A DNA stretch of 64,000 bases from Streptacidiphilus pinicola (GCF_003258295.1 NZ_QKYN01000038.1:17076-81075); one strand, 5' to 3'. Numbered from the stretch's first letter, positions 1 through 8,115 are shown. The notes: generated by a model from the letters alone, not told the origin. Numbers and translations are program-made.

Positions 1-192
1 CAGCTCCGGCTGCTGCGCAACCTCGGCCTGGTCAGCGCCGAGCGCCACGGCCGCTCGATCGTCTACTCGCTCTACGACGACCATGTCGCCGACCTGCTCG
101 ACCAGGCCGTCGGTCACGTCGAACACCTCCGCAGTCCGGCCGCCCGCACGGCCGACGCCCTGGAAGAGCCCGACCTGGACGCCGTCCACTGA
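1..192 (+). CDS. ArsR/SmtB-family repressor, zinc-sensor type, C-terminal part (5' end outside window)
   Basis: The window opens inside this gene; 63 codons remain before TGA at 190-192. The visible part is the end of a winged-helix domain: recognition-helix tail, the wing (HGRSIVYSLYDD), then the last dimer helix. That helix carries D-x-H-x10-H-x2-H (in DDHVADLLDQAVGHVEH), which is the alpha-5 metal site of SmtB/CzrA/ZiaR zinc sensors. Family knowledge says such proteins repress metal-efflux genes and leave DNA when zinc (or cobalt/nickel) binds. The regulated gene is not visible; it may lie upstream of the window. The C-terminal acidic tail is short and not diagnostic. Confidence 0.82.
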   Translation, partial: QLRLLRNLGLVSAERHGRSIVYSLYDDHVADLLDQAVGHVEHLRSPAARTADALEEPDLDAVH

Positions 193-227
193 CGCCGCGC
201 CCGGCGCGGATCCTCACCAGTGGATCC

Positions 228-353
228 TCATGGGGTGCCGGGGCGGGGCCGCCACCTCCAGGCGAGCAGCAGCCCGGCCAGCGCCGTGACCGCGGCGACG
301 CCCTCGGCGACGACCGAGGCCGTCTTCTCCGGGAACCAGAACGGCTCGTACAT
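228..353 (-). pseudogene. Small membrane peptide, probably a frameshifted remnant
   Basis: A 41-residue frame starts at ATG 351-353 (MYEPFWFPEKTAS) and has one hydrophobic helix (about residues 14-34) followed by a basic tail WRWRPRPG. No ribosome site precedes this ATG. In another frame an ATG at 406-408 begins MSAG, and removing one G just after it would join that start to EPPHTHSPAGGPLPNMYEPF, giving a protein of about 58 residues with a single TM helix. I read the locus as a small membrane gene broken by a one-base frameshift or a sequencing error. Function unknown. The rest of 193-459 holds nothing else I can support. Confidence 0.35.
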
Positions 354-459
354 GTTCGGCAGTGGGCCACCCGCGGGGGAGTGCGTGTGCGGCGGTTCCA
401 GCGCTCATCGCTCAGGCCTCTCTCTCCGTGTCCCCGGTGCCGGACCTCGGCGCGGGACG

Positions 460-1008
460 TCAGTAGCCGTAACCGCCGCCGCCCGAACCGGTGCCCGAGG
501 GGCTCGGCGACGGCGCCGTGGCGGCGCTCGTGATCGCGTTGCCGTTGACGCCGACCACGTACCAGGTGCCGCCGAAGTTCGTGATGCCCTCCCCGTTCAC
601 GTCACCTGCCGCCGTGTCCTTGGTGAAGGTGTAGAGCGGGTGGCCGTTGTAGGTGACCTGCATGGTGTGGTCGGTCCGTGTCGTGGTGCCCACCATCGAG
701 GCGGTGACGCCGCTGTTGCTCGGCATGCCGCTGGTGTGGTCCGGGGGCCAGAAGGACGCGCAGGTGCCGTAGCAGGTGGACTTCTGGCCGGCGTCCGCGG
801 TGAGCAGGTACAGGGTGTGGCCGGAGCTGTCGACCAGGATCTGCCCGTACTTGGAGTTCGCGCTGTGCAGCGCCGCGGTGGACGCCGAGGCCGAGCCTCC
901 GCCGGAGCTCGGCGGGGAGGAGACGGCGTTCTTGGTGCTGGAGCTGCAGCCGACGGCCACGGTCGCGACGGCCAGGGCAACGGCCGGGAGGGCGTACAGA
1001 CGTTTCAT
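460..1008 (-). CDS. Secreted lipoprotein with two Y-x-(F/L)-x-x-D repeats (PF03640-type)
   Basis: 182 residues. The start at 1008 has a GGAAGAA ribosome site 8 bases upstream; an in-frame ATG 24 bases further out lacks one. The N-terminus is a lipoprotein signal peptide with lipobox AVGC and lipidated Cys21. After a Ser/Gly linker come two copies of the 'secreted repeat of unknown function' found in COG4315 lipoproteins, with YLLTAD at 67-72 and YTFTKD at 126-131; Cys79 and Cys83 (CYGTC) could form a disulfide. The C-terminal tail is Gly/Pro/Ser-rich. Expected on the outer face of the membrane. Members often sit near copper or redox genes, but the role is not established and nothing here tells it. 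Confidence 0.8.
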   Translation of the reverse strand: MKRLYALPAVALAVATVAVGCSSSTKNAVSSPPSSGGGSASASTAALHSANSKYGQILVDSSGHTLYLLTADAGQKSTCYGTCASFWPPDHTSGMPSNSGVTASMVGTTTRTDHTMQVTYNGHPLYTFTKDTAAGDVNGEGITNFGGTWYVVGVNGNAITSAATAPSPSPSGTGSGGGGYGY

Positions 1009-1132
1009 GACGGCTTCTTCCGCTGGGACCACCGCGACGCCCGCTGCGAAGCGGTCGGTCCGCCCGGAGGCGGGGTCCTAGCAGGGATACGCAGGCCGGC
1101 GACGACGGGTTCACGCGGTTCCGTCGGATCGG

Positions 1133-1167
1133 TGTGTGCGGGCCACCCCCTCGATGGCCCGCACACA
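1133..1167 (-). terminator. Perfect 13-bp hairpin downstream of the 1393-2040 gene
   Basis: Arms TGTGTGCGGGCCA (1133-1145) and its exact complement (1155-1167) enclose nine bases. It lies 3' of the minus-strand gene 1393-2040. There is no T run; such hairpins are the usual terminator form in Streptomyces. The 1009-1392 interval otherwise holds only this hairpin, the next one, and the upstream region of the lipoprotein gene. Confidence 0.6.
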
Positions 1168-1173
1168 TGGAAG

Positions 1174-1202
1174 TGCCCCGGCCGAGCACGACGGCCGGGG
1201 CA
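1174..1202 (-). terminator. Second, tandem 11-bp hairpin
   Basis: Arms TGCCCCGGCCG (1174-1184) and CGGCCGGGGCA (1192-1202) pair perfectly around a seven-base loop, seven bases from the preceding hairpin. On the minus strand it is the first of the two met after the 1393-2040 gene. Tandem hairpins are common as actinobacterial terminators. Confidence 0.55.
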
Positions 1203-1392
1203 GATCCGCCGCCATGCTCCCGGAGACGGACGGTTGATCGGTACCGCTGATCGGCGGGGTCCGAGCCCCCCAGCCAGGGGAGCCGTCAGTGCCGACCCGG
1301 GACGACCAGGTGGGTCTCGTAGGCGACGATGACCAGCCATCCCGGTCCCGCCGCACGCGGTCCGGCAGCCGGAGGGCGGTTCGAAGGCCCCG

Positions 1393-2040
1393 TCAGATCT
1401 GGCTGACGGCCGGGGTCACGGTCTCGGGGACCATGGTGTTCCAGTCGGCGGGGGTCACGGTCTCCGGGACCATCGTGTTCCAGTCCGCCGGGCGGGCCTT
1501 GGCCGCCATGTCGGTGGTGCCGCTGCCCACCCGGAAGGGCTTCGGGTTCTTCACCGGCCGGGTGCCGACCACCGTCACCTGCGGGTTGCCGTAGGTGTCC
1601 GTGACGTGCACCCACTTGCCGTGCACGCGCTCCAGCAGCTCGACGCCGATGCCGTAGTAGCCGGTGCGGTTGAAGCCGATGCGGAGCTGGCCCTTGGTCT
1701 TGTAGACGTCGGGCTTGGTGCAGCCCAGGGTGTGCCAGACCGGCCCGTAGCTCTGCTGGTACTGGACGCAGGCCATGATCGGGGCCTTGTCCTGGCTGAA
1801 GCCGGTCACATCGAACGGCAGCGGGTGTCCCACCTGCAGGTAGCTGTAGAAGCCCCAGGAGAGACCGCCGGAGCGCGGCGGCGCGGGCTTGGCCGCGATC
1901 GTGACCTTGGCGACGCCCTGGGGCGTCGTCGGGTGCTGGGTCGCGCTCGCCGGGACGGCGACGAACAGGCCTGCGGCCGTCACGAGCGCGCAGGCGGCGG
2001 TGGCCAGGGCGGGCGCGGGCAGCGCGGAGCGGAGCCTCAT
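1393..2040 (-). CDS. Secreted protein of unknown function with tandem C-terminal 13-residue repeats
   Basis: 215 residues. The ATG at 2038-2040 follows GGGGGAA at good spacing. Residues 1-33 are a Sec signal peptide with cleavage after VPASA. The mature part is small and aromatic-rich, with two cysteines in the middle (MACVQYQ and LGCTKP) that could form a disulfide. The C-terminus ends in two exact copies of ADWNTMVPETVTP followed by AVSQI. I do not recognise the family. It is monocistronic, with tandem hairpins downstream, and is likely extracellular. Confidence 0.7.
   Translation of the reverse strand: MRLRSALPAPALATAACALVTAAGLFVAVPASATQHPTTPQGVAKVTIAAKPAPPRSGGLSWGFYSYLQVGHPLPFDVTGFSQDKAPIMACVQYQQSYGPVWHTLGCTKPDVYKTKGQLRIGFNRTGYYGIGVELLERVHGKWVHVTDTYGNPQVTVVGTRPVKNPKPFRVGSGTTDMAAKARPADWNTMVPETVTPADWNTMVPETVTPAVSQI
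1407..1484 (-). repeat. 39-bp tandem duplication inside the 3' end of the 1393-2040 gene
   Basis: Units at 1407-1445 and 1446-1484 differ at only three positions, all silent or in the flanking codon. Each encodes ADWNTMVPETVTP. The in-frame 39-bp length adds one 13-residue unit without disturbing the reading frame, which suggests replication slippage. Confidence 0.85.
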
Positions 2041-2129
2041 CAGTTCCCCCATACGTGAGTTGGGCTCATTCAGCGCGGAGTGTATGCCGTCCGCCCGTTC
2101 GTGCACCATCCCCCGAGGAGGGGAGGGTG

Positions 2130-2495
2130 TCAGACCTTTCCGTCCGCGTAGAACTTGCTGTAGTAGCCGCCGAGTCGGTGCAGGTCACCGGTCTCGGGAT
2201 GGCGGAGCAGCTGCCCCGGCTCGGGCGCGTCCTTGATCTCCTGGCGGGTGCGGTCGACGACGATCGTCCGGCGGGTCGCGTCGATGCGCGACACGGCCCG
2301 CGCGGGCAGGACGGCGTGCTTGCCGAAGATCCACGGCCCCGTGTCGACGACGAGGTAGCAGCCGGTCGACCCGCCGCTGCTGGCATGGATGACGTGGCCG
2401 ATCCGGCCGTCGAGGGCTTCCACGTGGAAGCCGATCAGGTCGAGGTCGTCCGTGTAGCCGACCTCGTCGCGGTATCCCCAGAGTCTGGTGGTCAT
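2130..2495 (-). CDS. PRC-barrel-like protein
   Basis: 121 residues, starting MTTRLWGYRDEVGY; a GAGGAC ribosome site lies 9 bases before ATG 2493-2495. The pattern DLIGFHVEALDGRIGHV near the start, then YLVVDTGPWIFGKHAVLPARAVSRID, is that of PRC-barrel proteins, small beta-barrels related to the RimM C-terminal domain that bind proteins or RNA. The tail HPETGDLHRLGGYYSKFY is aromatic and not recognised. Cytoplasmic, monocistronic; often stress or general-metabolism associated in actinobacteria, but no specific role can be read here. Confidence 0.65.
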   Translation of the reverse strand: MTTRLWGYRDEVGYTDDLDLIGFHVEALDGRIGHVIHASSGGSTGCYLVVDTGPWIFGKHAVLPARAVSRIDATRRTIVVDRTRQEIKDAPEPGQLLRHPETGDLHRLGGYYSKFYADGKV

Positions 2496-2555
2496 GGCGG
2501 GTGTCCTCGTTCGGAACGGCCCCTCCAAGCGGTTACCCGCCCTGGCCGGGCCCAA

Positions 2556-3224
2556 TCACCGAGTTCGAGCGACTGAAGTCGCAGCGGCGGTGCCCGCTGT
2601 GCTCGGGTATCCGCCGGGTCTGAGCCCGGGCAGCGGCCCGGAGTGACGACCGGTCAGGGCGAGCAGCCGGGTCTGCGAGTCGGCTCCGTCCGGGACGGCC
2701 AGGGGCGGGTCGAAGAGGCCGGAGACGGCCAGCCGATCGGTGTAGGCGGAGAGTTCGCGGAGCGCGAAGGCGACCAGCGGGGTGGGCAGGCGCTCGTCCG
2801 CGCCGATGGCGTGCGCCAGATCCCAGGCGTGCACGACGAGGTCCATCACGAGCTGGCTGACCAGGTGCCGGGCGGGCGCGGGTCCGGTCCACAGCTCGAC
2901 GGCGCCGGAGCAGGTGCCGGCCGCGGAGACCGCCTCCTCCGCCTCTGTCGCGGCCCGCTTGAACGCCAGCACCGGATCGTCCCCGAGCTGGTCCCCGTCG
3001 AGGCGGTCGCCGACGGCGGCGACGGAGACGCCCGACAGCAGCAGCGCCAGCCATCTCTGCTGGACCGTCACGTGGTTGACGAGGTCACGCACGCTCCAGC
3101 GCCGGCACGGCGTCGGCAGCCCCCACTGCTCCGGCTCGACGGCACGGACCAGTTGGGCGAACCGGTCCAGCGCCAGGCTGTGGACACGCGGCGGGGCACT
3201 GAAGGTCTGCCTCTGAGTGACCAT
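2556..3224 (-). CDS. TIGR03086-type / maleylpyruvate-isomerase N-domain protein (mycothiol-dependent fold)
   Basis: 222 residues from ATG 3222-3224, preceded by GAGGAG at 8 bases. The sequence LPTPCRRWSVRDLVNHV near residue 40 and HAWDLAHAIG near 145 are the signatures of the DinB-like four-helix bundle shared by maleylpyruvate isomerase N-terminal domains; the two histidines are the expected metal ligands. Many actinobacterial members use mycothiol as thiol cofactor. The last 25 residues (PGGYPSTAGTAAATS) look disordered. It is divergent from the radical SAM gene with 165 bp between. Exact substrate unknown. Confidence 0.7.
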   Translation of the reverse strand: MVTQRQTFSAPPRVHSLALDRFAQLVRAVEPEQWGLPTPCRRWSVRDLVNHVTVQQRWLALLLSGVSVAAVGDRLDGDQLGDDPVLAFKRAATEAEEAVSAAGTCSGAVELWTGPAPARHLVSQLVMDLVVHAWDLAHAIGADERLPTPLVAFALRELSAYTDRLAVSGLFDPPLAVPDGADSQTRLLALTGRHSGPLPGLRPGGYPSTAGTAAATSVARTR

Positions 3225-3389
3225 GGTGCTACTCCTCGACACGAGCGCTCCCGGAAGAAAGCCCGGGTAGAGCGGATGCCCTTTTCGGCGCCCCTTGACA
3301 CCCATGAGCGACGCGAGGTCTTTCGTGCGCGACCGGCGCTCCAGGCCGGCTCCACCTGCGCTCGACGACAGCGTCAGCGGTGTCGGTTC

Positions 3390-4745
3390 ATGCATGATGA
3401 CGGGATGAACCGAGGGGACCAGCGCTTCCATGTCATCGTGCTGTCGAATTTCGCGAAGGGCTTCGACAAGTACGCGTTCGACTACGGCAAGGCAGGGATC
3501 CCGGAGAGCACCTATCCCGACCGGTTCCATCTGCTCACCCGTGCGGAGCTGGGCATCGGTGTCGGCAAGGCACAGCGCCTTCTGGAGCGTCTGGCCATTC
3601 CGGGCGACCGGCTGCTGGTGCTGGAGACCACGGTGGACCCCGACACGCTGGTGCCCAACGCGAGGACCGGCCTCGGCATGGAACTGCACGAGCCTCGCAT
3701 CCGGCTGTCGGCCGTCCACGAGCTGGAGCGAGCAGGAGCGGAGTTCGCGCTGCGCCCGACCACCGTCGAGGACGCGATGGCGGCCTCGCTGCACCTGCAC
3801 GGATCCGCCCTGCGCGGCTACGCCGACATGCGGCCGCGCTCGGTCTCCCTGCTGCCGGTCGCCTCCGCCTGCCAGGCCAGGTGTTCGTTCTGCTTCTCCG
3901 CGGCTTCGATCTCCAGCGACCAGCCGCCGGCGCGGGTTCCGTGGGACGCGGTTGCCTCCTGGTTGGAGCGCGCCCGCGCGGCGGGTGCCGAGCGGGCGGT
4001 GATCACCGGCGGTGGGGAGCCCACACTCATACCCTTCGACCAGCAGCTGCGACTGGTGTCAGCCTGCTCGGCGGCCTTCCCGAAGGTCGTCCTGATCACC
4101 AACGGGCACACCCTGGCGAAGGGCGAGCACGCGGAGCGGGCCGGCCGACTGGCGGCCCTCAACGCCGCGGGCCTGAGTGTGCTGGCGGTCTCCCGGCACC
4201 ATCAGGACGACGCCGTCAGCGAGCGGCTGATGATGCTGCGCACGCCGGTGAGCTCGGTGATCGACACCTGGCGCGCGGAACGTGACCGCTGGCCGGGGCT
4301 GCGGACGAGGTTGATCTGCGTGCTCCAGCACGGCGGCGTGGCCGACGCGGCCGGGGTCGCCGACTACCTCTCGTGGGCTGCGGCACTCGGCGTCGAGGAG
4401 GTCTGCTTCAAGGAGCTCTACGTCTCGACCAGCACCGAGTCGCTCTACTTCGACCGCACCGCGAACCTCTGGAGCCGGGAGCACCAGGTCTCGTTGTCCG
4501 TCGTGACCCGGTTCGCCGAGCAACACGGCTTCGAACCGGCGAGCCGCCTGCCCTGGGGCGCGCCGGTCTACGAGGGCAGCTGGGACGGTCGTCCGATGCG
4601 GATCGCCGCCTACACCGAGCCCAGCCTGCTCTGGGAACGCACCCACGGGATCGCCCGCAGCTGGAACGTGCTGGCCGACGGACGCTGCTACGCCTCCCTG
4701 GAGGACCGGGCCAGCGAGATCGTGCCGGAAGGAGCCATGGCATGA
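3390..4745 (+). CDS. Radical SAM enzyme, uncharacterised; first gene of a coupled operon
   Basis: About 451 residues from ATG 3390 (ATG 3405 is an equally possible start; neither has a good ribosome site, and the ATG lies in a TCATGCATGA palindrome). Residues 161-168 are C-QAR-C-SF-C, the CxxxCxxC motif binding the 4Fe-4S cluster that cleaves SAM, and ITGGGEPTL at 205-213 is the SAM-contact GGE motif. The first 155 residues before the cluster are not a domain I recognise, and no SPASM cysteine cluster follows, so this is not an obvious peptide-maturase. The stop overlaps the next ATG (ATGA). Neighbours suggest a small-molecule pathway involving amino transfer and methylation. Confidence 0.8.
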   Translation: MHDDGMNRGDQRFHVIVLSNFAKGFDKYAFDYGKAGIPESTYPDRFHLLTRAELGIGVGKAQRLLERLAIPGDRLLVLETTVDPDTLVPNARTGLGMELHEPRIRLSAVHELERAGAEFALRPTTVEDAMAASLHLHGSALRGYADMRPRSVSLLPVASACQARCSFCFSAASISSDQPPARVPWDAVASWLERARAAGAERAVITGGGEPTLIPFDQQLRLVSACSAAFPKVVLITNGHTLAKGEHAERAGRLAALNAAGLSVLAVSRHHQDDAVSERLMMLRTPVSSVIDTWRAERDRWPGLRTRLICVLQHGGVADAAGVADYLSWAAALGVEEVCFKELYVSTSTESLYFDRTANLWSREHQVSLSVVTRFAEQHGFEPASRLPWGAPVYEGSWDGRPMRIAAYTEPSLLWERTHGIARSWNVLADGRCYASLEDRASEIVPEGAMA

Positions 4746-5758
4746 GGTTCGACGAGTTCCAGGAATTCCGGCAGCGGCAGCTCAGTGCTTCCTCCGCACT
4801 GCTGGACGCCGCCGAGACCAATGTGTACCGGGCGCTTGCTCCGCTGCGACCGGAGTCGCCGGCCGACACGACAACGATGCACCGGTGCGATCTCGCCCGT
4901 GCCTGGCTGCGGCGCTTCGAGCTGCCGGAGGAGTGGTCCCGCCGCGCCATGGTCTCCCGAGGCGTCCGTCACGGGCTCGGTGTGGTCTTCCACTGGCTGC
5001 GCGCCGTGCAGGCGCGCCTGTGGCTGCCCAGCGACGTGTACCCGGTCTACTTCGAGCTGGCACGCGCGGCGGGGCTGGAGCCCGCGTCCTACCCGACGCT
5101 GCCGGCGCCGATCCTGCCGAGCTCGCCGGCGGCCGGCGGGCCCGAGTACCTGCTGCTCGCCAACCCCTGCAAGCCGCTCGGCCGGTACCTGACCGATGCC
5201 GAGTGCGACCTGGTCGTCTCGTGGTTGCGGGAGTCACCGCACCGCCGCCTGCTGATCGACAGCGTCTACGACCTGGGCGCTCCCTTCGCCGCCGGTACCC
5301 GGCGGCTGGTGGACACCGGCCGTGCGGTCCTGCTGCATTCGGTCACCAAGGGCTGGCTGTGGCCACGCTCCTTCGGCGTGGTCCTGCTGGATCCGGCCCA
5401 GACCGAGCTGGCCGAGGCGTTCCGGGCGGATCCGCCGACGCAGGACCAACTGAGGCTCGCCGACCGCCTGCTGGCCGGGCACAGGGACGTGCCACGGCAG
5501 GTCGGTGACGAACTGGCCGCACGGGCTGAGCGGTTGTTCGACAGACTGCCGGACGAGGTGGTCGGGGCGATTCCCCCGGCGAGCCGGATCTGTTTCGGGA
5601 ACTACTTCTTCCCGGTGGACATCCCGGCGGAGACGCTCCGGCGCGAGCACGGCGTGCTCGCCATGCCGGCCGAGGTGTTCGGGCAGAGCGACTGGTCCGG
5701 CTCCGTCCTCACCAGCCTGGCCGACTCCTTCGCCCCGGCCTCGGCGGTGGCGCGATGA
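4742..5758 (+). CDS. PLP-dependent aminotransferase-like enzyme (fold type I)
   Basis: 338 residues. ATG at 4742 overlaps the upstream stop by four bases (ATGA), and AAGGAG lies just before it, so translation is coupled. Family landmarks of class I/II aminotransferases are present: NPCKPLG at 141-147 (the Asn contacting PLP), IDSVYD at 172-177 (Asp173 to the pyridine nitrogen, Tyr176 to the phenolate), and HSVTKGW with Lys203 as the Schiff-base lysine. At 338 residues it is shorter than typical members (380-420), mostly at the N-terminus, where the usual substrate-binding strand is hard to see. It likely acts on the product or precursor of the radical SAM enzyme; the substrate is unknown. Confidence 0.8.
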   Translation: MRFDEFQEFRQRQLSASSALLDAAETNVYRALAPLRPESPADTTTMHRCDLARAWLRRFELPEEWSRRAMVSRGVRHGLGVVFHWLRAVQARLWLPSDVYPVYFELARAAGLEPASYPTLPAPILPSSPAAGGPEYLLLANPCKPLGRYLTDAECDLVVSWLRESPHRRLLIDSVYDLGAPFAAGTRRLVDTGRAVLLHSVTKGWLWPRSFGVVLLDPAQTELAEAFRADPPTQDQLRLADRLLAGHRDVPRQVGDELAARAERLFDRLPDEVVGAIPPASRICFGNYFFPVDIPAETLRREHGVLAMPAEVFGQSDWSGSVLTSLADSFAPASAVAR

Positions 5759-6543
5759 AACCGCTGCAGGACCTGGCCGTGTACGACGACGCGGACTTCT
5801 ACGACCAGGAGTTCGCCGCGCGCACCCACGACATCCCGTTCTTCCTCGGACAGGCCGTCCACGCAGGCGGTCCGGTCCTGGAGGTGGCCTGCGGAACCGG
5901 GCGCATCACCCTGCCGATCGCCCGGGCGGGCGTCGACGTCACCGGGCTCGACGTCATGCCCTCCATGCTCGCGCGCGCCCGCCGGCGGGCCGAGGACGAG
6001 CAACTGCCGGTCGAGTGGCTGGAACAGGACTGCCGGGACATCCGCACCGACCGGCGTTTCGCCCTGGTGTTCTCCGCCACCAACGCGATGCAGCACCTGC
6101 ACGACATGGATTCCGTCGTCGCCTTCCTCACTTCGGCGCGCAACGCGCTGCGACCGGGCGGAACCCTGGTCCTGGACGTGTTCAACCCCGACCCGGCCAA
6201 GCTCTCCCGTCTCCCCGACGCGCCCTACCACCACAAGTCGGTCGCGGACCGGGACGGGGTGAAGCTCGACGTCCGAGCGACGACGAGCTACGACGCCGCC
6301 ACCCAGGTGCTGCGCTTCACGCTCGACTACCTGCGCGACGGCGCGTCCGTCCGCACCAAGAAGGTCAGCATGCGCTGCTACTTTCCGGAGGAACTCCTGG
6401 CGCTCTGCCGACTGGCCGGCCTCGACGTCGCGCAACGCTACGGGGACTACGACCACTCGCCGTTCACGAGCGGCTCGCCCAAGCAGATCCTGTTCTGCCA
6501 CGCCGGCGCCCGGACTCACCCTGAGGTGAACCAGGACGGCTGA
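5755..6543 (+). CDS. Class I SAM-dependent methyltransferase
   Basis: 262 residues, again coupled to the gene before by an ATGA overlap. Motif I VLEVACGTGR (41-50) binds SAM; VTGLDVMPSMLARAR follows as the second strand with its acidic residue, and LRPGGTLVLDVFNP is the post-II/III region. The C-terminal 90 residues (TTSYDAATQVLRFTLDYL, then TKKVSMRCYFPEEL) match the small-molecule methyltransferases that end in an antiparallel sheet. In this operon it is probably an N- or O-methylation step in an unknown pathway. Confidence 0.8.
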   Translation: MKPLQDLAVYDDADFYDQEFAARTHDIPFFLGQAVHAGGPVLEVACGTGRITLPIARAGVDVTGLDVMPSMLARARRRAEDEQLPVEWLEQDCRDIRTDRRFALVFSATNAMQHLHDMDSVVAFLTSARNALRPGGTLVLDVFNPDPAKLSRLPDAPYHHKSVADRDGVKLDVRATTSYDAATQVLRFTLDYLRDGASVRTKKVSMRCYFPEELLALCRLAGLDVAQRYGDYDHSPFTSGSPKQILFCHAGARTHPEVNQDG

Positions 6544-6636
6544 CGGACGCTCATGCTCCGCGCGACGGCGGTCAGCGCGGCCGCGCTCACCGGCGGCGGG
6601 GTGGCCTGCCGTTCCCGTCATCACCAGGAGGAACCC

Positions 6637-7029
6637 GTGTCATACCCGCAACCGCTCAGCCCCGAGGAGAAGCTCGCCGAGGCGAAGAAGCTGTTGAGCC
6701 TCCCGCGTATCGTCGTGATCTGCGGCTCCACGCGCTTCATGGCCGAGATGGCCGAGGCCGATCTGCGGGAGACCAGAGCCGGAAGGATTGTCGTCAAACC
6801 CGGCTTCGACATGAAGTCGCCGCACGAACTCTGGTCCGATCCTGCCGGGGCCGAGGCGCTGAAGGCTCGACTCGACGATCTGCACCGGGCGAAGATCCGG
6901 CTCGCTGATGAGGTGCTCGTGGTCGGCGACTACATCGGGGACAGCACCCGAGCCGAAATCGCCTACGCCCGGTCGCTCGGCAAGCCCGTGCGTTTCACAC
7001 ACCCCGAAGTCGACATCCCTTCGAAGTGA
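6637..7029 (+). CDS. Nucleoside 2-deoxyribosyltransferase-like protein
   Basis: 130 residues from GTG 6637, preceded by AGGAGG at ideal spacing. VICGSTRF (27-34) and GDYIGDSTRAEIAYA (97-111) are the phosphate/ribose-binding loop and helix start of the nucleoside deoxyribosyltransferase-like Rossmann fold (DUF4406-type); the catalytic Glu of true transferases would be Glu107 in this helix. Members cleave or transfer base-deoxyribose bonds, or serve as nucleotide-processing enzymes. It follows the methyltransferase by 93 bp, so it may be the last gene of that operon or transcribed alone. Whether it joins the radical SAM pathway is unproven. Confidence 0.65.
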   Translation: MSYPQPLSPEEKLAEAKKLLSLPRIVVICGSTRFMAEMAEADLRETRAGRIVVKPGFDMKSPHELWSDPAGAEALKARLDDLHRAKIRLADEVLVVGDYIGDSTRAEIAYARSLGKPVRFTHPEVDIPSK

Positions 7030-7989
7030 TCAGGTCCCTGCCGGGGTGAGGGCGTCGAGGACACGTTGGAGGGAGGAGCCGAGGCCCCAGCGGGCGGCGA
7101 GTTCCTCCAGGGCCATGGGGTCGAGGGGTTCGGTGGGGAGGGTGGGGTCGACGTCGGGGAGGGCGATGTCGGTGGCCACGCGGACGACCTTGGGGGCGAC
7201 GGCGAGGTAGGGGCCGGCGTCGATGATGCGCTTGCGCTGGGTCGGGGTGAGCTTGGCGGTCGGGTCGACCGCGGCGGCCTGGATGCCGGGGAGGTCGCCG
7301 AACTGGGCGATGAGCTTGGCGGCGGTCTTCTCGCCGACACCGGGCACGCCCGGCAGGCCGTCGCTCGGGTCGCCGCGCAGCGCCGCCATGTCTGCGTACT
7401 GGGCGCCGGTGACCGCGTACTTCTCCACCAGCAGGGCGTCGTCGGTGAGTTGGAGGGTGCCCACGCCCTTGATCGGGTAGAGGACGCGCACCCTGCGGGC
7501 GTCGTCGACCAGTTGGAACAAATCCCGGTCGCCGGTGACGACGTCGACGGGGCCGGTGGCGCGGGCGGTGAAGGAGCCGATGACGTCGTCCGCCTCGTAG
7601 CCCGGGACGCCGACGCGGGCGATGCCGAGGGCGTCCAGGACGGCGGTGATGACGGGGATCTGCGGGGAGAGGGTGTCCGGTGTCTCCTCCTCGCCCGCCT
7701 CGGCCGCGGCCGGGTCCTCGGCGACGCGGTGGGTCTTGTAGCTGGGGATGAGGTCGACCCGCCACTGGGGACGCCAGTCGGCGTCCATGCAGGCCACGAG
7801 CTGGTCCGGCGCGTGGTCGGCGACCAGGCGGGCGATGAAGTCGAGCAGCCCGCGCACCGCGTTGACCGGCTCGCCCTGGGGCGAGCGGATCGAATCCGGC
7901 ACGCCGAAGTACGCGCGGTAGTAGAGGCTCGCGGAGTCCAGCAGCATCAGCGTGGGGGCACCGGTGGCGCCGGAGGCGGTTCGGCTCAT
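7030..7989 (-). CDS. 5'-3' exonuclease (PolI N-domain / FEN-like)
   Basis: 319 residues, start MSRTASGATGAP at 7989. It matches the stand-alone 5'-3' exonucleases of actinobacteria, homologous to the nuclease domain of DNA polymerase I. Metal-binding acidic residues are in place: LLDSASLYYRA (Asp18), ACMDADW (near 70), YEADDVIGSF (131-140) and VTGDRDLFQLV (151-161). The helix-hairpin-helix DNA-binding element is SDGLPGVPGVGEKTAAKL (209-226). It probably removes flaps or RNA primers as a partner of the polymerase. It is convergent with the deoxyribosyltransferase-like gene, whose stop directly abuts it. Confidence 0.9.
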   Translation of the reverse strand: MSRTASGATGAPTLMLLDSASLYYRAYFGVPDSIRSPQGEPVNAVRGLLDFIARLVADHAPDQLVACMDADWRPQWRVDLIPSYKTHRVAEDPAAAEAGEEETPDTLSPQIPVITAVLDALGIARVGVPGYEADDVIGSFTARATGPVDVVTGDRDLFQLVDDARRVRVLYPIKGVGTLQLTDDALLVEKYAVTGAQYADMAALRGDPSDGLPGVPGVGEKTAAKLIAQFGDLPGIQAAAVDPTAKLTPTQRKRIIDAGPYLAVAPKVVRVATDIALPDVDPTLPTEPLDPMALEELAARWGLGSSLQRVLDALTPAGT

Positions 7990-8067
7990 GGGCTCATCTT
8001 GCCGCACGGCACCGACAGCGCGGACGCTTGACACCGCGCGGGAGCGGGAGCAGGATCGGGCGCAGCA

Positions 8068-8081
8068 CAGTGTGAACACTG
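8068..8081. promoter_or_regulatory. 14-bp palindrome upstream of the SDR gene (likely TetR-type operator)
   Basis: CAGTGT-GA-ACACTG is a perfect palindrome 34 bases before the SDR start and overlaps a plausible -35/-10 region (GTTTAC follows). The form is typical for TetR-family sites. No regulator gene is adjacent, so the protein that reads it is unknown. Confidence 0.45.
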
Positions 8082-8115
8082 TTTACTTTCGAGCCTCGAA
8101 TCCGGAGGGCCCGCG

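Noticed and set aside
220..1332. Long open frame on the plus strand
   Set aside because: It is antisense to the lipoprotein gene, has no ribosome site and a composition of Arg/Gly/Ala typical of shadow frames in high-GC DNA.
2643..3389. 250 extra residues before the radical SAM protein
   Set aside because: The upstream frame overlaps the opposite-strand isomerase-like gene and has shadow composition; homologous sequence begins only near 3390-3420.
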